Counted from the stretch's first letter, positions 11,901 to 20,884 are shown. The stretch: DNA of 64,000 nucleotides from Massilia sp. BSC265 (GCF_000740675.1 NZ_JPXI01000025.1:62001-126000); one strand, 5' to 3'. Program-made: numbers and translations. The notes: generated from the letters alone by a model not told the origin.

Positions 11901-12013
11901 GGCAGCGCCGCGACCGGGATGTGCATGTAGGCAAGGACGCCGACCAGGATCAGGCACAGCGACATCAACACCACCATCACCGGACGGCGGATACACAGCT
12001 CGGACAGATTCAT
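8921..12013 (-). CDS. RND-family multidrug efflux permease (HAE1 family, MdtB/MdtC/AcrB-like)
   Basis: The 1030-residue inner-membrane transporter has the RND fold: TM1 at residues 11-31, a large periplasmic loop, TM2-6, a second loop and TM7-12. The proton-relay aspartate pair appears in GLVVDDAIVVLENIVRHMEMG. It starts MNLSELCIRRPVMVVL, as many single-gene Mdt-type pumps do. The start overlaps the stop of the adaptor gene by four bases (ATGA), so the two are translationally coupled. No outer-membrane channel gene is adjacent; a TolC homologue elsewhere is presumably used. The substrate cannot be predicted, though the neighbouring OmpR/EnvZ-type system suggests envelope or cationic stress. 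Confidence 0.93.
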   Translation of the reverse strand: MNLSELCIRRPVMVVLMSLCLILVGVLAYMHIPVAALPSYNTPVINVNANLAGASPENMASSVALPLEKQFATIAGIKMISSTSTQGNTSLTLEFDESIDVNQAAVDVQAALLQAQRQLPQEMTDLPSYRKINPADAPILFMHMTSPSMDLSELNDYAENLVSPAISTLPGIAQVTVNGGKRFAVRVRAKHDLMNARNISMSELATALRSANSITPLGILDGPTQSLTIQGGGQLMRAADFAGLIVATRDGQPVRLRDIAEVEDSYQSVKAMGSLNGERSIVLMVQRQPNANTVQVVDAVRALMPRFEEQLPRSITIHLVNDRSESIREAIHDVNLTLAGTVLLVILVIFLFLHRVTATFIPAVTVPISLLGALSLLYAFGYSLDNISLLGITLAVGLVVDDAIVVLENIVRHMEMGKNPLQAALVGSREVAFTIISISISLVAVFIPIFFMPGVIGLLFREFAVIVGLAVLVSALVSLTLVPMLSSRMIKHGGHVDPKEMSWIGRRFEAMFTNVRDGYTRTLDMALRHRFLVLMLALGTFVLTAVLYVTMPKGFFPEEDIGQLRVTVEAAEDTSSLALQKLQAQVVDIVRANPHVKDVTSFTGGGNSGRMFLVLKPRSERPAMPQVVDELRKATRGIAGVQVFMSPVQNLQLGGRQSKSRYQYTLQSVSGGEIGGWAEQFLERMRADQRFRDVTSDSQNKALQATLDIDRDKAALLGVEMADIRTVLYASFGERQVSTIYSTAASYYVILEAAATDRYYDEALSRVSVRSKNGDLVKLSSFATVKRTVGPLAVNHQGQLQAITLSFNLAPGVPLGDATAAIEQMGRDMKLPASIITNYGGDAQVFKDTQSSQLILIIAAIGVIYVLLGVLYESYIHPITILAGLPSAAVGALLTLWIFDMDLTLIAMIGILMLIGIVKKNAIMMIDFALDAQRTQGMSPQEAIREACILRFRPILMTTLAAMMGALPIALGIGAGAELRQPLGLAVVGGLIFSQVITLYITPVIYLYLDKYSGTGPMTDRQLGKLETAH

Positions 12014-13200
12014 GCCTTCTCACCTTTCTTTGCAGGCGCTTCGGCAGCGGGTGTACCGGCAGCGGCACCGGCCGGCCTGACCTTGCCGCCCGGCCGCAGG
12101 TTCTGCTTGCCTTCGGTGATGACCTTCTCGTTGCCGGCCAGGCCGGTCACGGCAGCATACTCGCCGAAGCCGTGCAGGCGCGCCACCTTGACCTGGCGCG
12201 CTTCGTTGCCCTCGCCCACCACGTACACGAAGGTGCCCTGGGTGCTGGTGATGATGGCATTCTGAGGAATCACGACGGCATCGCGGATTGTCTGCACGGT
12301 GATGCGGGTGCCGACATACTGGCCCGGCCACAGGCTGGACTCGGGATTGGCGAACTGGGCCTTTACGCGGATGGTGCCGGCGACCGGATCGACGGCATTG
12401 TCGACGAATTTCAGTTCGCCGGTCAGCGACCGGGCCTCATGGCCGGTGCTGGCCTGCACCGCCACCTTTCCCGCCCGCTGGGCCGCCAGCAATGCGCCGA
12501 GCGCGGATTCCGGCAGCGTAAACGAGACGTCGATCGGATCGAGCTGAGTGATGGTAGTCAGCGAGGTGGTCGGCTGCACCAGGGCGCCCGGGTGGATATC
12601 GATGGCGCCGACGCGGCCCGACATCGGCGCGCGGATGGTGGTGTAGCTGGCGCTGACCTGGCTGGCGCGCGCGGCTGCGGCATTGCTCTGGACCAGGGCC
12701 CTGGCCGCATCGACCTGGCTGCGCAGGGAATCGACCGCACTCTGGGACAGGAAGCCCTGGGCGGCGAGTTCCTGGCTGCGCTTGTACTGGCGCTCGAGGT
12801 CGGCCAGGGTGGCGCGGTTCTGCGCGACCTGGGCTTCGGCGCGGGCGACGTTGGCGCGGTCGGCGCGGTCGTCGAGCGAGAACATGACCTGGCCTTCCTT
12901 GACGAACTGGCCTTCGCGGATGTGGACCTGGCGGATGGTGGCGGTGGTCTGCGGGTGCAGGTCGACGGTGCGTACCGGGGTTACGGTGCCGTTGGCGGAC
13001 AGTTCCACGCCCACGTCCTGGCGCTGCGGCGCCACCACGTTCACGGTGGTCGGCGGCATGCCACCCCTGGCCCCCGGGCCCTTGCCCTGGCCGCCCATGC
13101 CACCCTCGGCATGGGCGCCGTCACCCTTGTTCAGGTACCAGGCGCCGGCGACGGCCAGCGCCACGACACCTACGATGAATCCCGCGTTCTTCTTTTTCAT
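12010..13200 (-). CDS. RND efflux periplasmic adaptor (membrane fusion protein)
   Basis: The 396-residue protein has an N-terminal membrane anchor (AGFIVGVVALAVAGAWYL) and the MFP order: beta-barrel and lipoyl halves flanking a coiled-coil hairpin. The hairpin shows in VARAEAQVAQNRATLADLERQ and SAVDSLRSQVDAA. The C-terminus is a low-complexity A/P/K tail, and a glycine-rich linker follows the anchor (GGMGGQGKGPGARGG). It bridges the permease to a TolC-type channel. It is the first gene of the pump operon and overlaps the permease by four bases. Confidence 0.93.
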   Translation of the reverse strand: MKKKNAGFIVGVVALAVAGAWYLNKGDGAHAEGGMGGQGKGPGARGGMPPTTVNVVAPQRQDVGVELSANGTVTPVRTVDLHPQTTATIRQVHIREGQFVKEGQVMFSLDDRADRANVARAEAQVAQNRATLADLERQYKRSQELAAQGFLSQSAVDSLRSQVDAARALVQSNAAAARASQVSASYTTIRAPMSGRVGAIDIHPGALVQPTTSLTTITQLDPIDVSFTLPESALGALLAAQRAGKVAVQASTGHEARSLTGELKFVDNAVDPVAGTIRVKAQFANPESSLWPGQYVGTRITVQTIRDAVVIPQNAIITSTQGTFVYVVGEGNEARQVKVARLHGFGEYAAVTGLAGNEKVITEGKQNLRPGGKVRPAGAAAGTPAAEAPAKKGEKA

Positions 13201-13366
13201 GTTCGTCCCTTGCCGCCAGTCCGTGCGGCTCTTTCTCTTGTGTTATCCGGCGCCCAGCACAGGTTCCGCGTATGCCCCAAAAAGTAAGCGGCGCTGCATT
13301 CTCGCACGGCCGTGTTTCAGGATTGTGTATTCGCTATGTTGTAGTCACAACTTTGCGTTTTTCCCC

Positions 13367-14728
13367 TCATTTGTTCGGGTAATACTCGGGCAGCACCAGG
13401 GTCACTTCCAGGCCGCCTTCCGGATGGTTGGCCAGTGCAATGCTGCCGCCATGCTGTTCGGCGATATTGCGGGCGATGGTCAGGCCCAGGCCGGTACCGC
13501 CCGACTCGCGCGAGCGCGAGGTCTCGACACGGTAGAACGGGTCGAACACCCGGCCCAACTCGCCCACCGGGATGCCGGGGCCGCTGTCGCGGATGCGAAT
13601 ACGCGCTGCCCCGTTGATGCGGTCGACGCAGACCCGCGCGTCGCGGCCGTACTTCACCGCGTTGTCGATCAGGTTGCCGAGGCAGCGGCGCAGGTCCAGC
13701 GGCCGGCCCAGCAGGGCCATGCCGGCCTGCCCCTTCAGCGCCACCTGCTGGCCGGCGTCGACGGCGTCGGCGCACACGGCTTCGAGCAGCGAGTCGAGAT
13801 CCAGCATCTGCATGTTCTCGGTGGTGTCCATGCTGCGCGCCAGCACCAGGCCTTCGCGCACCATCTCCTGCATGGCCGACAGGTCGCCGATCAGGCGTTC
13901 CTGCAGTTCCGCGTCCGACACCTTTTCCAGGCGCAGGCGCATGCGGGTCAGCGGCGTCTGCAGGTCATGCGTGATCGCCGCCAGCATCTGGGTACGCTGG
14001 AAGATGTACTGGCGGATCCGCGCCTGCATCGCGTTGAAGGCGGCGCTGGCCTGGCGGATCTCGCTGGCGCCGTTCAGATCGAGCGGCGCGCGGTTGATGT
14101 CCTGGCCCAGGTCCTGGGCGGCGCGCGCCAGCACCTTCAGCGGCCGGGTGGTCATGCGCGCCACCACGTAGGCAAGCGCGGCGATGCTGAGCAGGAACAG
14201 GCCGATGGTGACGCGGTAATCGGTTTCGGGGCCGGTGAAGGCAGAGCGCGGAGGCAGCACCGACAGGCGCAGTTCCTCGCCGTCGCGCAGGCGCACGTTC
14301 AGGCTTTCACAGGCCCCGCTGTATTGCGTGCGGATCAGGCCGTAGAGCACGGTCTGCTGGTGCGGCATGTCGCACGAGGCCGGGCGCGCTGCCGCCGAAC
14401 TGATGCCGTAGCCGTCGCCGAGGCGCGTGGCCAGCGAGCGCGCGAACCAGCTCGGCATCTCCGCCAAGGGCTGGGGCGCGCCGACCTCCAGGCGCAGGCC
14501 GGGGCGGTTGGCGACGGACAGGTAGACCGAACGCGCCGAGGCCGGCACGATCTCGGTGGCCATGATGAGCTGTTCGGCGCGCTCGAGCAGGAACTGGTCG
14601 CGGTGCTGCTCGAGGACGCGCTGGCGTTCGAGGTCGGCGGCCAGCTGGGTGAGTGTTGCCGAGATCAGGATACCGAGCAGCAGCGTGATGAACACGCGCC
14701 CGGTCATCGATCCGAGGAAGGCTTTCAC
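13367..14728 (-). CDS. Sensor histidine kinase, EnvZ/OmpR-type
   Basis: The 453-residue kinase has one N-terminal TM (VFITLLLGILISATLTQLAA), a periplasmic domain of about 150 residues and a second TM (YRVTIGLFLLSIAALAYVVA). HAMP follows, then the DHp H-box ITHDLQTPLTRMRLRLE, then an ATPase domain with DSGPGIP, FDPFYR and GGTGLGLTIARN. Its start overlaps the response regulator stop by four bases. The pair lies directly upstream of the pump operon on the same strand, so control of that pump is likely (inference). Confidence 0.93.
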   Translation of the reverse strand: MKAFLGSMTGRVFITLLLGILISATLTQLAADLERQRVLEQHRDQFLLERAEQLIMATEIVPASARSVYLSVANRPGLRLEVGAPQPLAEMPSWFARSLATRLGDGYGISSAAARPASCDMPHQQTVLYGLIRTQYSGACESLNVRLRDGEELRLSVLPPRSAFTGPETDYRVTIGLFLLSIAALAYVVARMTTRPLKVLARAAQDLGQDINRAPLDLNGASEIRQASAAFNAMQARIRQYIFQRTQMLAAITHDLQTPLTRMRLRLEKVSDAELQERLIGDLSAMQEMVREGLVLARSMDTTENMQMLDLDSLLEAVCADAVDAGQQVALKGQAGMALLGRPLDLRRCLGNLIDNAVKYGRDARVCVDRINGAARIRIRDSGPGIPVGELGRVFDPFYRVETSRSRESGGTGLGLTIARNIAEQHGGSIALANHPEGGLEVTLVLPEYYPNK

Positions 14729-15453
14729 GCAGGCGGCTCCACGGTAACCTGGCCGGCCAGCACGTAGCCGCCGTTGCGCACGGTCTTGATGATCTGCGGC
14801 ATGCGCGCATCCTCGCCGAGCTTCTGGCGCAGGCGGCTGATCTGGATGTCGATCGAGCGATCGAAGGGGTCGGCGTCGCGGCCCTGGGTCAGGTTGAGCA
14901 GCTGGTCACGGTTGAGCACGCGGTTCGGATGCTCCAGGAACACGCGCAGCAGGCGGAATTCGGCGCCCGACAGCATGATGACCACGCCCTGCGGGTTGAC
15001 CAGATGGCGCGCGGTCAGGTCCAGGGTCCAGCCGGAGAAGCGCATCTGCTGCACGTTCTCGGACGGGGCATTGGACGGCATCGCGTGCGAGCGGCGCAGC
15101 ACGCTGCGGATGCGCGCCAGCAGCTCGCGCGGCTCGAAGGGTTTCGGCAGGTAGTCGTCGGCACCCATCTCGAGGCCGAGGATGCGGTCAAGCGGCTCGT
15201 TGCGGGCGGTCAGCATGATGACCGGCAGGCTCGAGGTGGCGCGCAGCTTGCGGCACAGGGTCAGGCCGTCGTCCCCCGGCATGTTCAGGTCGAGCACGAT
15301 CAGGTCCGGGCGCGCGTCGTCGAGCGCCTTCCACATGCCGGTACCGTCGGCGGCCGAAATGGTCCGGTAGCCGTTCGATTCCAGGTAGTCGGCGAGCAGG
15401 GTGCGGATGTCGCGGTCGTCGTCGACGATCAAAATCGTAGAGGGATTGTCCAT
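14725..15453 (-). CDS. OmpR-family response regulator
   Basis: This regulator of about 242 residues has a receiver domain (ILIVDDDRDIR, phospho-acceptor D in VLDLNMPGDDG, KPF switch lysine) and a winged-helix DNA-binding domain (FDRSIDIQISRLRQKLG, TVRNGGYVLAG). I chose the ATG at 15453 (MDNPSTILIV) because TTGAGGCT gives a good ribosome site; an in-frame ATG six codons upstream is possible. It is the first gene of the two-component operon, divergent from the LTxxQ gene across a 204-base gap that holds inverted repeats. Confidence 0.92.
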   Translation of the reverse strand: MDNPSTILIVDDDRDIRTLLADYLESNGYRTISAADGTGMWKALDDARPDLIVLDLNMPGDDGLTLCRKLRATSSLPVIMLTARNEPLDRILGLEMGADDYLPKPFEPRELLARIRSVLRRSHAMPSNAPSENVQQMRFSGWTLDLTARHLVNPQGVVIMLSGAEFRLLRVFLEHPNRVLNRDQLLNLTQGRDADPFDRSIDIQISRLRQKLGEDARMPQIIKTVRNGGYVLAGQVTVEPPA

Positions 15454-15494
15454 AGCCTCAATTATCCGCATCTACAGCAAGCATGGACACCGTT

Positions 15495-15543
15495 TTTGTA
15501 TCGGCTTGTATATGCCGATGGGCACGAAACATATTGATACAAA
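15495..15543. promoter_or_regulatory. Inverted repeats in the divergent RR / LTxxQ promoter region
   Basis: TTTGTATC (15495-15502) and GATACAAA (15536-15543) are an exact inverted repeat. A second one, ATCGGC..GCCGAT, lies between its arms. OmpR-type regulators often bind direct or inverted half sites in such gaps, so autoregulation plus control of the LTxxQ gene is plausible. Confidence 0.4.
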
Positions 15544-15657
15544 GTATCGGACAGGGGAAATTCAACGGTTACAGTTTCTGGCGATGATGGGAACCGTGCA
15601 GCGAGCAGCTAGGTGAGCTGGGTGCACATCCACCAGACTCTCACACAAGGAAACCAC

Positions 15658-16218
15658 ATGAACACCGTCCGCAAGAACGTCCTGATCGTTTTGACCGCTT
15701 TCGGCATCGCCGGCGCCTCGCTGGGCGTGCAGGCACAGGCCGGCGCCCCCGGCGAGGGCCGCCACGGCGACGCCATGAGCAAGGAGCAGCGTGAAGCCAA
15801 GCGCGCCGAATTCCATGACCTGACTCCCGAACAGCGCCAGGCCAGGATGGCCGAGTTCCGCGCCAAGCGTCTTGAACAGCGCGCCGCGCGCCAGGCCAAG
15901 CTGGCCGAAGCCCTGAAACTGACCCCGGCCCAGCAGCCGGTGTGGCAGGCTTTCGTGGCCAGCATGACCCCGCCGCAAAAGGGTGAACGCGCCAGCCAGC
16001 GCCTGAGCCAAGAGCAGCGCGCCGCCTTGAGCGCGCCGCAGCGCATGGAGCGGCGCATCGCCCTGCAGAAGGAGCGCACCGCGCGCATGGAAGCCCGCCT
16101 GTCGGCCCTGAACAGCCTGTACGCCGCTCTGACGCCGGAACAGCGCAAGGTGTTCGACGAGCAGCAGCGCCGCGGCGGTCGCCATCATGGCGGCCACGGC
16201 AAGATGATGCGCGGCTGA
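15658..16218 (+). CDS. Spy/CpxP-like periplasmic LTxxQ protein
   Basis: The 186-residue protein starts at the ATG after AAGGAAACCAC and has a signal peptide (VLIVLTAFGIAGASLGVQAQA). LTxxQ motifs appear as LTPEQ (twice) and LTPAQ, with LSQEQ as a variant. The body is predicted all-helical and highly charged (arginine, glutamate and glutamine rich), ending in a His-rich tail (HHGGHGKMM). Spy and CpxP are periplasmic chaperone or stress-modulator proteins controlled by envelope two-component systems. Its divergence from the OmpR-type regulator fits that role. Confidence 0.82.
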   Translation: MNTVRKNVLIVLTAFGIAGASLGVQAQAGAPGEGRHGDAMSKEQREAKRAEFHDLTPEQRQARMAEFRAKRLEQRAARQAKLAEALKLTPAQQPVWQAFVASMTPPQKGERASQRLSQEQRAALSAPQRMERRIALQKERTARMEARLSALNSLYAALTPEQRKVFDEQQRRGGRHHGGHGKMMRG

Positions 16219-16236
16219 TCGCTCGCATCGATGTGA

Positions 16237-16264
16237 AAAGACGCCCATGCCGGGCGTCTTTTTC
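16237..16264 (+). terminator. Rho-independent terminator after the LTxxQ gene
   Basis: A GACGCCC/GGGCGTC stem with a short CATGCC-type loop is followed by TTTTT. The complementary strand also has an A/T flank, so it may serve dsbD, which ends at 16278. Confidence 0.85.
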
Positions 16265-16277
16265 GTTGAGAATCAAC

Positions 16278-18125
16278 TCACGGCAACTTGGCCAGCGAAT
16301 CCAGGAACTTCTTCGCATCCTGGTAGCCGATCACCCGGCTATCCGGAATTTCCTGCCCGTCCGGCCCGAACAGGATGATCCCCGGCGGCCCGAACAGCTT
16401 GAAGCGCTTCAGCATCGCCTTGTCCTGCGCATCGTTGGCCGTGACGTCCACCTGCAGCAGGATCGTGTCGGCCAGCTTCGCCTGCACCCTTGGATCGACA
16501 AAGGTCAGCTTCTCCATTTCCTTGCACGAGACGCACCAGTCGGCGTAGAAATCCAGCATGACGGCCTTGCCGCCGGTGCCGGCCAGCTCGCGGTCAAGGT
16601 CCTGCACCGTCTTGATGCGCTTGAACACCAGGCCCTGGTGCGCCTCGCCTGTCAGGTGCGCCAGCGGCGCCAGCGCATCGCGCCCGCCAGTCGCGGCGCC
16701 GACCAGTTGCACTGCACCCAGCAGGGCAAAGGCGGCGCCGGCGGCCATCGAGGCCCAGTGGCGATGTTTGCGCAGGAGATAAAAACCATAACCGAACAGC
16801 AGCGCGGCCCAGCCCAGCATCTGCACGCCAGGGGGCAGCATCGGCGACACCAGCCACAGGGCCATTGCCAGCATCAGCACGCCGAACAGGCGCTTGACCG
16901 ATTCCATCCAGGTGCCGGCGCGCGGCAGCAGCGAACCGGCCGAGACGCCGACCAGCAGCAGCGGGATGCTCATGCCGACCGCCATCGCGAACAGCGCGGC
17001 GCCGCCGACCACGACGTCGCGGGTTTGGCTGATGTACACCAGGGCGCCGGCCAGGGGTGCAGCCACACAGGGCCCGACAATCAGCGCCGAGATGGCGCCC
17101 ATCGCGAAGACGCCGGCCAGCTTGCCGCCCGACTGGCGGCCGGCAGTATTGGCCAGGCGAGTCTGCAGCGCCGCCGGCAGCTGCAGTTGGTAGAAGCCGA
17201 ACATCGACATCGCCATTGCCACGATCAACAGGGCAAACGCGCCCAGCACCCAAGGGTTCTGCAGGGCGGCGGCCAGGCCCTCCCCCGCCAGGCCGGCGGC
17301 AACGCCGAGCGCGGTGTAAACGATGGCCATGCCAAGCGAATAGGTGGCCGACAGGATGAAGCCGCGCGAGCGGCTGACCTGCCGCCCCTCGCCGACGATG
17401 ATCGAGGACAGGATCGGCACCATCGGCAGCACGCAGGGCGTGAAAGCCAGGCCCAGGCCGAGCAGGACGAAGGCGGGGATGATCGCCAGCAGGCGGCCGC
17501 CTTCCAGGATGCCGGCGATGCCGGCCAGTTCGGAAGGCTGGGCCGCGGCGCCGGCGGCCGCCGGTGCGTCGGGTGCCTGCACCGTGGTTGCGGGCGCCGT
17601 GTCCGTGCCAGGCGCCGGCGAGAGCGGCGCGGTCGACATCTGCGGTGCGTTGGCGCCCGCGGGCGCGGCCCCGCCGCTGCCGGCGGACAGCTGGGCGCTG
17701 TGCTCCTGGGGCGGGTAACACAGGCCGGCGTCCGCGCAGCCCTGGCTGCCCGCCGTCAGCGTGAACGGTCCGTTGCCCTCGACGGGGATACGGATGACGA
17801 GCTCGCCCTTGTAGGTTTCGACATCCTTCTGAAAGGTCTCGTCGAACTTCACCTTGCCGGGCGGGATCTCGGGCGTTCCGAGCCTGGCGCCATCCGCGCG
17901 GAAAGCGAAGCGCTCGCGGTACATGTAGTAGCCTTCGGCGATCTGGTAGCGCACTTCGAGGGTGGATGGATCGACCATGCGCGCGTCGAAACGGAAGGCG
18001 ATGGCAGGATCGAGGAAGTCGTCGGCAGCCCGGGCGCTCACCGCGCCCAACAGGAGATAGAGTGCGAACAGGAGCATGCAGCCCTGCAGCAGCCAGCGGG
18101 AAAGACGGTAGAACATCGAAAGCAT
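16278..18125 (-). CDS. dsbD: Thiol:disulfide interchange protein DsbD
   Basis: The 615-residue protein has all three DsbD modules: a signal peptide, a periplasmic alpha domain with the CADAGLCYPP cysteine pair, and eight membrane segments with PC-type helices (TPCVLPMVPILSS and VGPCVAAPLAG). A C-terminal thioredoxin domain carries the CVSC site in DFYADWCVSCKEM. It carries electrons from cytoplasmic thioredoxin to the periplasm to keep DsbC and apocytochrome c cysteines reduced, which links it to the ccsB-resB locus. I place the start at MLSMFYRLSRW; a longer frame from 18176 has no signal-like N-terminus. Confidence 0.93.
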   Translation of the reverse strand: MLSMFYRLSRWLLQGCMLLFALYLLLGAVSARAADDFLDPAIAFRFDARMVDPSTLEVRYQIAEGYYMYRERFAFRADGARLGTPEIPPGKVKFDETFQKDVETYKGELVIRIPVEGNGPFTLTAGSQGCADAGLCYPPQEHSAQLSAGSGGAAPAGANAPQMSTAPLSPAPGTDTAPATTVQAPDAPAAAGAAAQPSELAGIAGILEGGRLLAIIPAFVLLGLGLAFTPCVLPMVPILSSIIVGEGRQVSRSRGFILSATYSLGMAIVYTALGVAAGLAGEGLAAALQNPWVLGAFALLIVAMAMSMFGFYQLQLPAALQTRLANTAGRQSGGKLAGVFAMGAISALIVGPCVAAPLAGALVYISQTRDVVVGGAALFAMAVGMSIPLLLVGVSAGSLLPRAGTWMESVKRLFGVLMLAMALWLVSPMLPPGVQMLGWAALLFGYGFYLLRKHRHWASMAAGAAFALLGAVQLVGAATGGRDALAPLAHLTGEAHQGLVFKRIKTVQDLDRELAGTGGKAVMLDFYADWCVSCKEMEKLTFVDPRVQAKLADTILLQVDVTANDAQDKAMLKRFKLFGPPGIILFGPDGQEIPDSRVIGYQDAKKFLDSLAKLP

Positions 18126-18312
18126 GGTGTCGGATGAGTGTTGGTGCCCGCCGGAATGGTACACCGGCCCGCCCATCCTTGCCTGTGGCCATGCTTAAAT
18201 ACGGGGCGTAGTCAGTGAGACGTGGTGCGAGGTGGACGCTATCCGCGATCCCGGTATGCGTGTGCCAGGTGCACGGCCAGCACGGATCGGGAAATTGGCA
18301 AACACGCGGGCG

Positions 18313-18342
18313 AAAAAAAACCAGGCTCGAAGCCTGGTTTTT
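18313..18342 (-). terminator. Rho-independent terminator ending the ribosomal protein superoperon
   Basis: ACCAGGCT/AGCCTGGT with a TTCG-type loop is followed by eight T on the minus strand, 15 bases past the rplQ stop. Confidence 0.93.
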
Positions 18343-18356
18343 CGGGGTGACCGTGA

Positions 18357-18752
18357 TTACTCGGCGGTCGGAGCTTCTTCAGCCGAGGTGACTTCCGGAC
18401 GGTCCAGCAGTTCGACGTACGCCATCGGCGCGTTGTCGCCCACGCGGAAACCCATTTTCAGGATGCGCAGGTAGCCGCCGTTACGGTTGGCGTAACGCGG
18501 GCCCAGTTCGGCGAACAGCTTCTGCACCATTTCGCGGTCGCGCAGGCGAGCGAATGCCAGGCGCTTGTTGGCCAGCGTGTCGGTCTTGCCCAGGGTCAGG
18601 ATCGGTTCGATGACGCGACGCAGTTCCTTGGCTTTCGGCACGGTGGTCTTGATGGCTTCATGACGCAGCAGCGAGACGGTCATGTTGCGCAGCATTGCCA
18701 GGCGGTGGGACGAGGTACGGTTCAGTTTACGGAGGCCGTGACGGTGACGCAT
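18357..18752 (-). CDS. rplQ: 50S ribosomal protein L17
   Basis: This is a 131-residue L17 of the large subunit, starting [24 protein letters not shown], the family signature. It is the last gene of the alpha-type unit, after rpoA. The C-terminus has a short acidic tail ([12 protein letters not shown]) common in betaproteobacteria. Confidence 0.97.
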   Translation of the reverse strand: MRHRHGLRKLNRTSSHRLAMLRNMTVSLLRHEAIKTTVPKAKELRRVIEPILTLGKTDTLANKRLAFARLRDREMVQKLFAELGPRYANRNGGYLRILKMGFRVGDNAPMAYVELLDRPEVTSAEEAPTAE

Positions 18753-18837
18753 GGTACTTCCTTTCGAGTGTTTAATTTCCAGTTCTTCGATCGTTCATGC
18801 TTGCGCATGTCCGCGGACCGGTTCTAGGGTTTTAAAG

Positions 18838-18863
18838 CTGCCCTGACAACATTGTCGGGGCAG
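18838..18863 (-). terminator. Hairpin between rpoA and rplQ
   Basis: CTGCCC and GGGCAG arms with an inner ACAA/TTGT pairing are followed on the minus strand by CTTTAAAA. It may be an attenuating terminator or mRNA processing site that sets the rplQ level below rpoA. Confidence 0.5.
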
Positions 18864-18872
18864 GTACAGCAA

Positions 18873-19850
18873 TTACTTCTCGAGGCCTGCGGGCGGCCAG
18901 TTTTCCAGCTTCATGCCGAGGGTCAGGCCGCGGGATGCCAGCACTTCCTTGATCTCGTTCAGCGACTTGCGGCCCAGGTTCGGGGTCTTCAGCAGCTCGT
19001 TTTCCGAACGCTGGATCAGGTCGCCGATGTAGTAGATGTTCTCGGCCTTCAGGCAGTTTGCCGAACGGACGGTCAGTTCCAGGTCGTCCACCGGACGCAG
19101 CAGGATCGGATCGACCAGCGGAGCACGCGACGGCGCTTCGGCGGCGGCTTCGGTGCCTTCCAGAGCGGCGAACACGTTCAGCTGGTCGACCAGCACGCGT
19201 GCCGACTGGCGGATCGCTTCTTCCGGGGTGATGACACCGTTGGTCTCGATGTTGATGATCAGCTTGTCCAGGTCGGTACGCTGTTCGACACGGGCCGATT
19301 CCACGGCGTAGGACACGCGGCGGACTGGCGAGAACGATGCGTCCAGGATGATGCGGCCGATGGTCTTGTTGGTGTCTTCCGACAGGCGGCGCACGTTACC
19401 AGGAACGTAGCCACGGCCCTTCTCGACCTTGATCTGCATGTCCAGCTTGCCGCCGGCGGTCAGGTGGGCGATCACGTGATCCGGGTTGATCAGCTCCACG
19501 TCATGCGGCAGGTCGATGTCCGATGCCAGCACGGCGCCTTCGCCTTCCTTCTTCAGGGTCAGGGTGACGGAGTCACGGTTGTGGACTTTGAAGACCACGC
19601 CCTTCAGGTTCAGCAGCAGGTCGACGACGTCTTCCTGCACGCCGTCCAGCGACGAGTACTCGTGCACGACGCCGGCGATGGTCACTTCGGTCGGCGCGTA
19701 GCCGATCATCGACGACAGCAGCACGCGGCGCAGCGCGTTGCCCAGGGTGTGGCCATAACCACGCTCGAACGGCTCCATCACGACTTTTGCGTGACCAGGA
19801 GCGATTGCTTCGACATCGATGATACGTGGCTTCAACAGACTATTTTGCAT
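18873..19850 (-). CDS. rpoA: DNA-directed RNA polymerase alpha subunit
   Basis: The 325-residue alpha subunit has an N-terminal dimerisation domain (residues 1 to about 230, with [18 protein letters not shown]). A linker ([15 protein letters not shown]) leads to the C-terminal domain that binds UP elements and activators ([35 protein letters not shown], in part). Its length and position between rpsD and rplQ are standard. Confidence 0.98.
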   Translation of the reverse strand: MQNSLLKPRIIDVEAIAPGHAKVVMEPFERGYGHTLGNALRRVLLSSMIGYAPTEVTIAGVVHEYSSLDGVQEDVVDLLLNLKGVVFKVHNRDSVTLTLKKEGEGAVLASDIDLPHDVELINPDHVIAHLTAGGKLDMQIKVEKGRGYVPGNVRRLSEDTNKTIGRIILDASFSPVRRVSYAVESARVEQRTDLDKLIINIETNGVITPEEAIRQSARVLVDQLNVFAALEGTEAAAEAPSRAPLVDPILLRPVDDLELTVRSANCLKAENIYYIGDLIQRSENELLKTPNLGRKSLNEIKEVLASRGLTLGMKLENWPPAGLEK

Positions 19851-19913
19851 GAAATGTCCTTTTCAATACCCTCGGCTCGTTACACCGATAAGGCTGATGG
19901 CATTAATAGAAAG

Positions 19914-19934
19914 CGCCTGCTCGGGGAGCAGGCG
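19914..19934 (-). terminator. Hairpin between rpsD and rpoA, proximal to rpoA
   Basis: A CGCCTGCT/AGCAGGCG stem with a CCCCG loop is followed by CTTTCTATT on the minus strand. With the next hairpin it fills the unusually long 232-base rpsD-rpoA gap. Confidence 0.45.
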
Positions 19935-20054
19935 GTGATACGAATTCGGATGCGAAGGGGGACAGGGATCGGGGATCCGTTGCGTTGCCAAGCCGCGCTT
20001 GCTGCAGCCGCTCTGCCCCGCCATCGCCCCCGCCCGGGGCGGGGTTGGCGACAA

Positions 20055-20074
20055 GGGGACGGCAAGCCGTCCCC
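20055..20074 (-). terminator. Hairpin directly after rpsD
   Basis: GGGGACGG/CCGTCCCC form a perfect stem nine bases past the rpsD stop; on the minus strand it is followed by TTGTCG. The T run is weak, so partial termination or an S4-related regulatory structure are both possible. Confidence 0.5.
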
Positions 20075-20082
20075 AGTCGTCA

Positions 20083-20706
20083 TTAACGCGAGTACAGTTC
20101 GACGATCAGCGCTTCGTTGACGTCAGCAGCGATCTCGTTACGCTCCGGGAACGAACGGAAGGTGCCTTCGAACTTCTTGGCATCGACCGACACCCAGCTC
20201 GGGAAGCCGACTTGCTCGGCCAGCGACAGGGCTTCAGCGATACGCACTTGCTTCTTGGCCTTTTCGCGCACAGCGATCACGTCGCCGGTCTTGACCTGGT
20301 ACGACGGGATGTTCACGACGTTGCCGTTCACGGTGAAGGCCTTGTGGCTCACCAGCTGGCGTGCTTCAGCGCGGGTCGAGCCGAAGCCCATGCGGTAAGC
20401 GACGTTGTCCAGGCGGGCTTCCAGCAGCTTCAGCAGGGTCTCACCGGTGTTGCCCTTCTTGCGCGATGCTTCTGCGAAGTAGCGGCGGAACTGGCGCTCG
20501 AGCACGCCGTAGATACGCTTGACCTTCTGCTTTTCACGCAGTTGGTTGCCGTAGTCCGAGGTGCGGGCACCCGACTTGACGCCGTGCTGGCCTGGCTTGA
20601 CGTCCAGTTTGCACTTCGAGTCGAGCGAGCGGCGTGCGCTCTTCAGGAACAGATCGGTGCCTTCACGGCGCGACAGTTTTGCTTTTGGTCCGATATAACG
20701 TGCCAC
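20083..20706 (-). CDS. rpsD: 30S ribosomal protein S4
   Basis: The 207-residue S4 starts [19 protein letters not shown] and has the S4 RNA-binding domain ([26 protein letters not shown]). It nucleates 30S assembly and in other bacteria represses its own operon. Here it is separated from rpsK by 270 bases and from rpoA by 232 bases, both with hairpins. Confidence 0.98.
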   Translation of the reverse strand: MARYIGPKAKLSRREGTDLFLKSARRSLDSKCKLDVKPGQHGVKSGARTSDYGNQLREKQKVKRIYGVLERQFRRYFAEASRKKGNTGETLLKLLEARLDNVAYRMGFGSTRAEARQLVSHKAFTVNGNVVNIPSYQVKTGDVIAVREKAKKQVRIAEALSLAEQVGFPSWVSVDAKKFEGTFRSFPERNEIAADVNEALIVELYSR

Positions 20707-20843
20707 GTTGAATACCTTTATAAATTAAATCACGCCCCAGAGGCATCGCGCGCGATGCGGCAGGCGCTAGTCCGCTTCTCGGGAGAGCGGACGTGGCTTG
20801 AAAAAACGTCCACCGTGAAAACGGCAGACGACAAGAGCCGGGC

Positions 20844-20872
20844 AGTATAACCCATTTTCAGGGCACTGCGCC
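20844..20872 (-). promoter_or_regulatory. Candidate promoter for rpsD
   Basis: On the minus strand a TATACT -10 box (20844-20849) lies 138 bases upstream of rpsD, with a weak -35 (GGCGCA) 17 bases further up. It lies just past the rpsK terminator hairpin, which suggests rpsD has its own transcript. Confidence 0.45.
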
Positions 20873-20884
20873 GGCCAATCTCGT

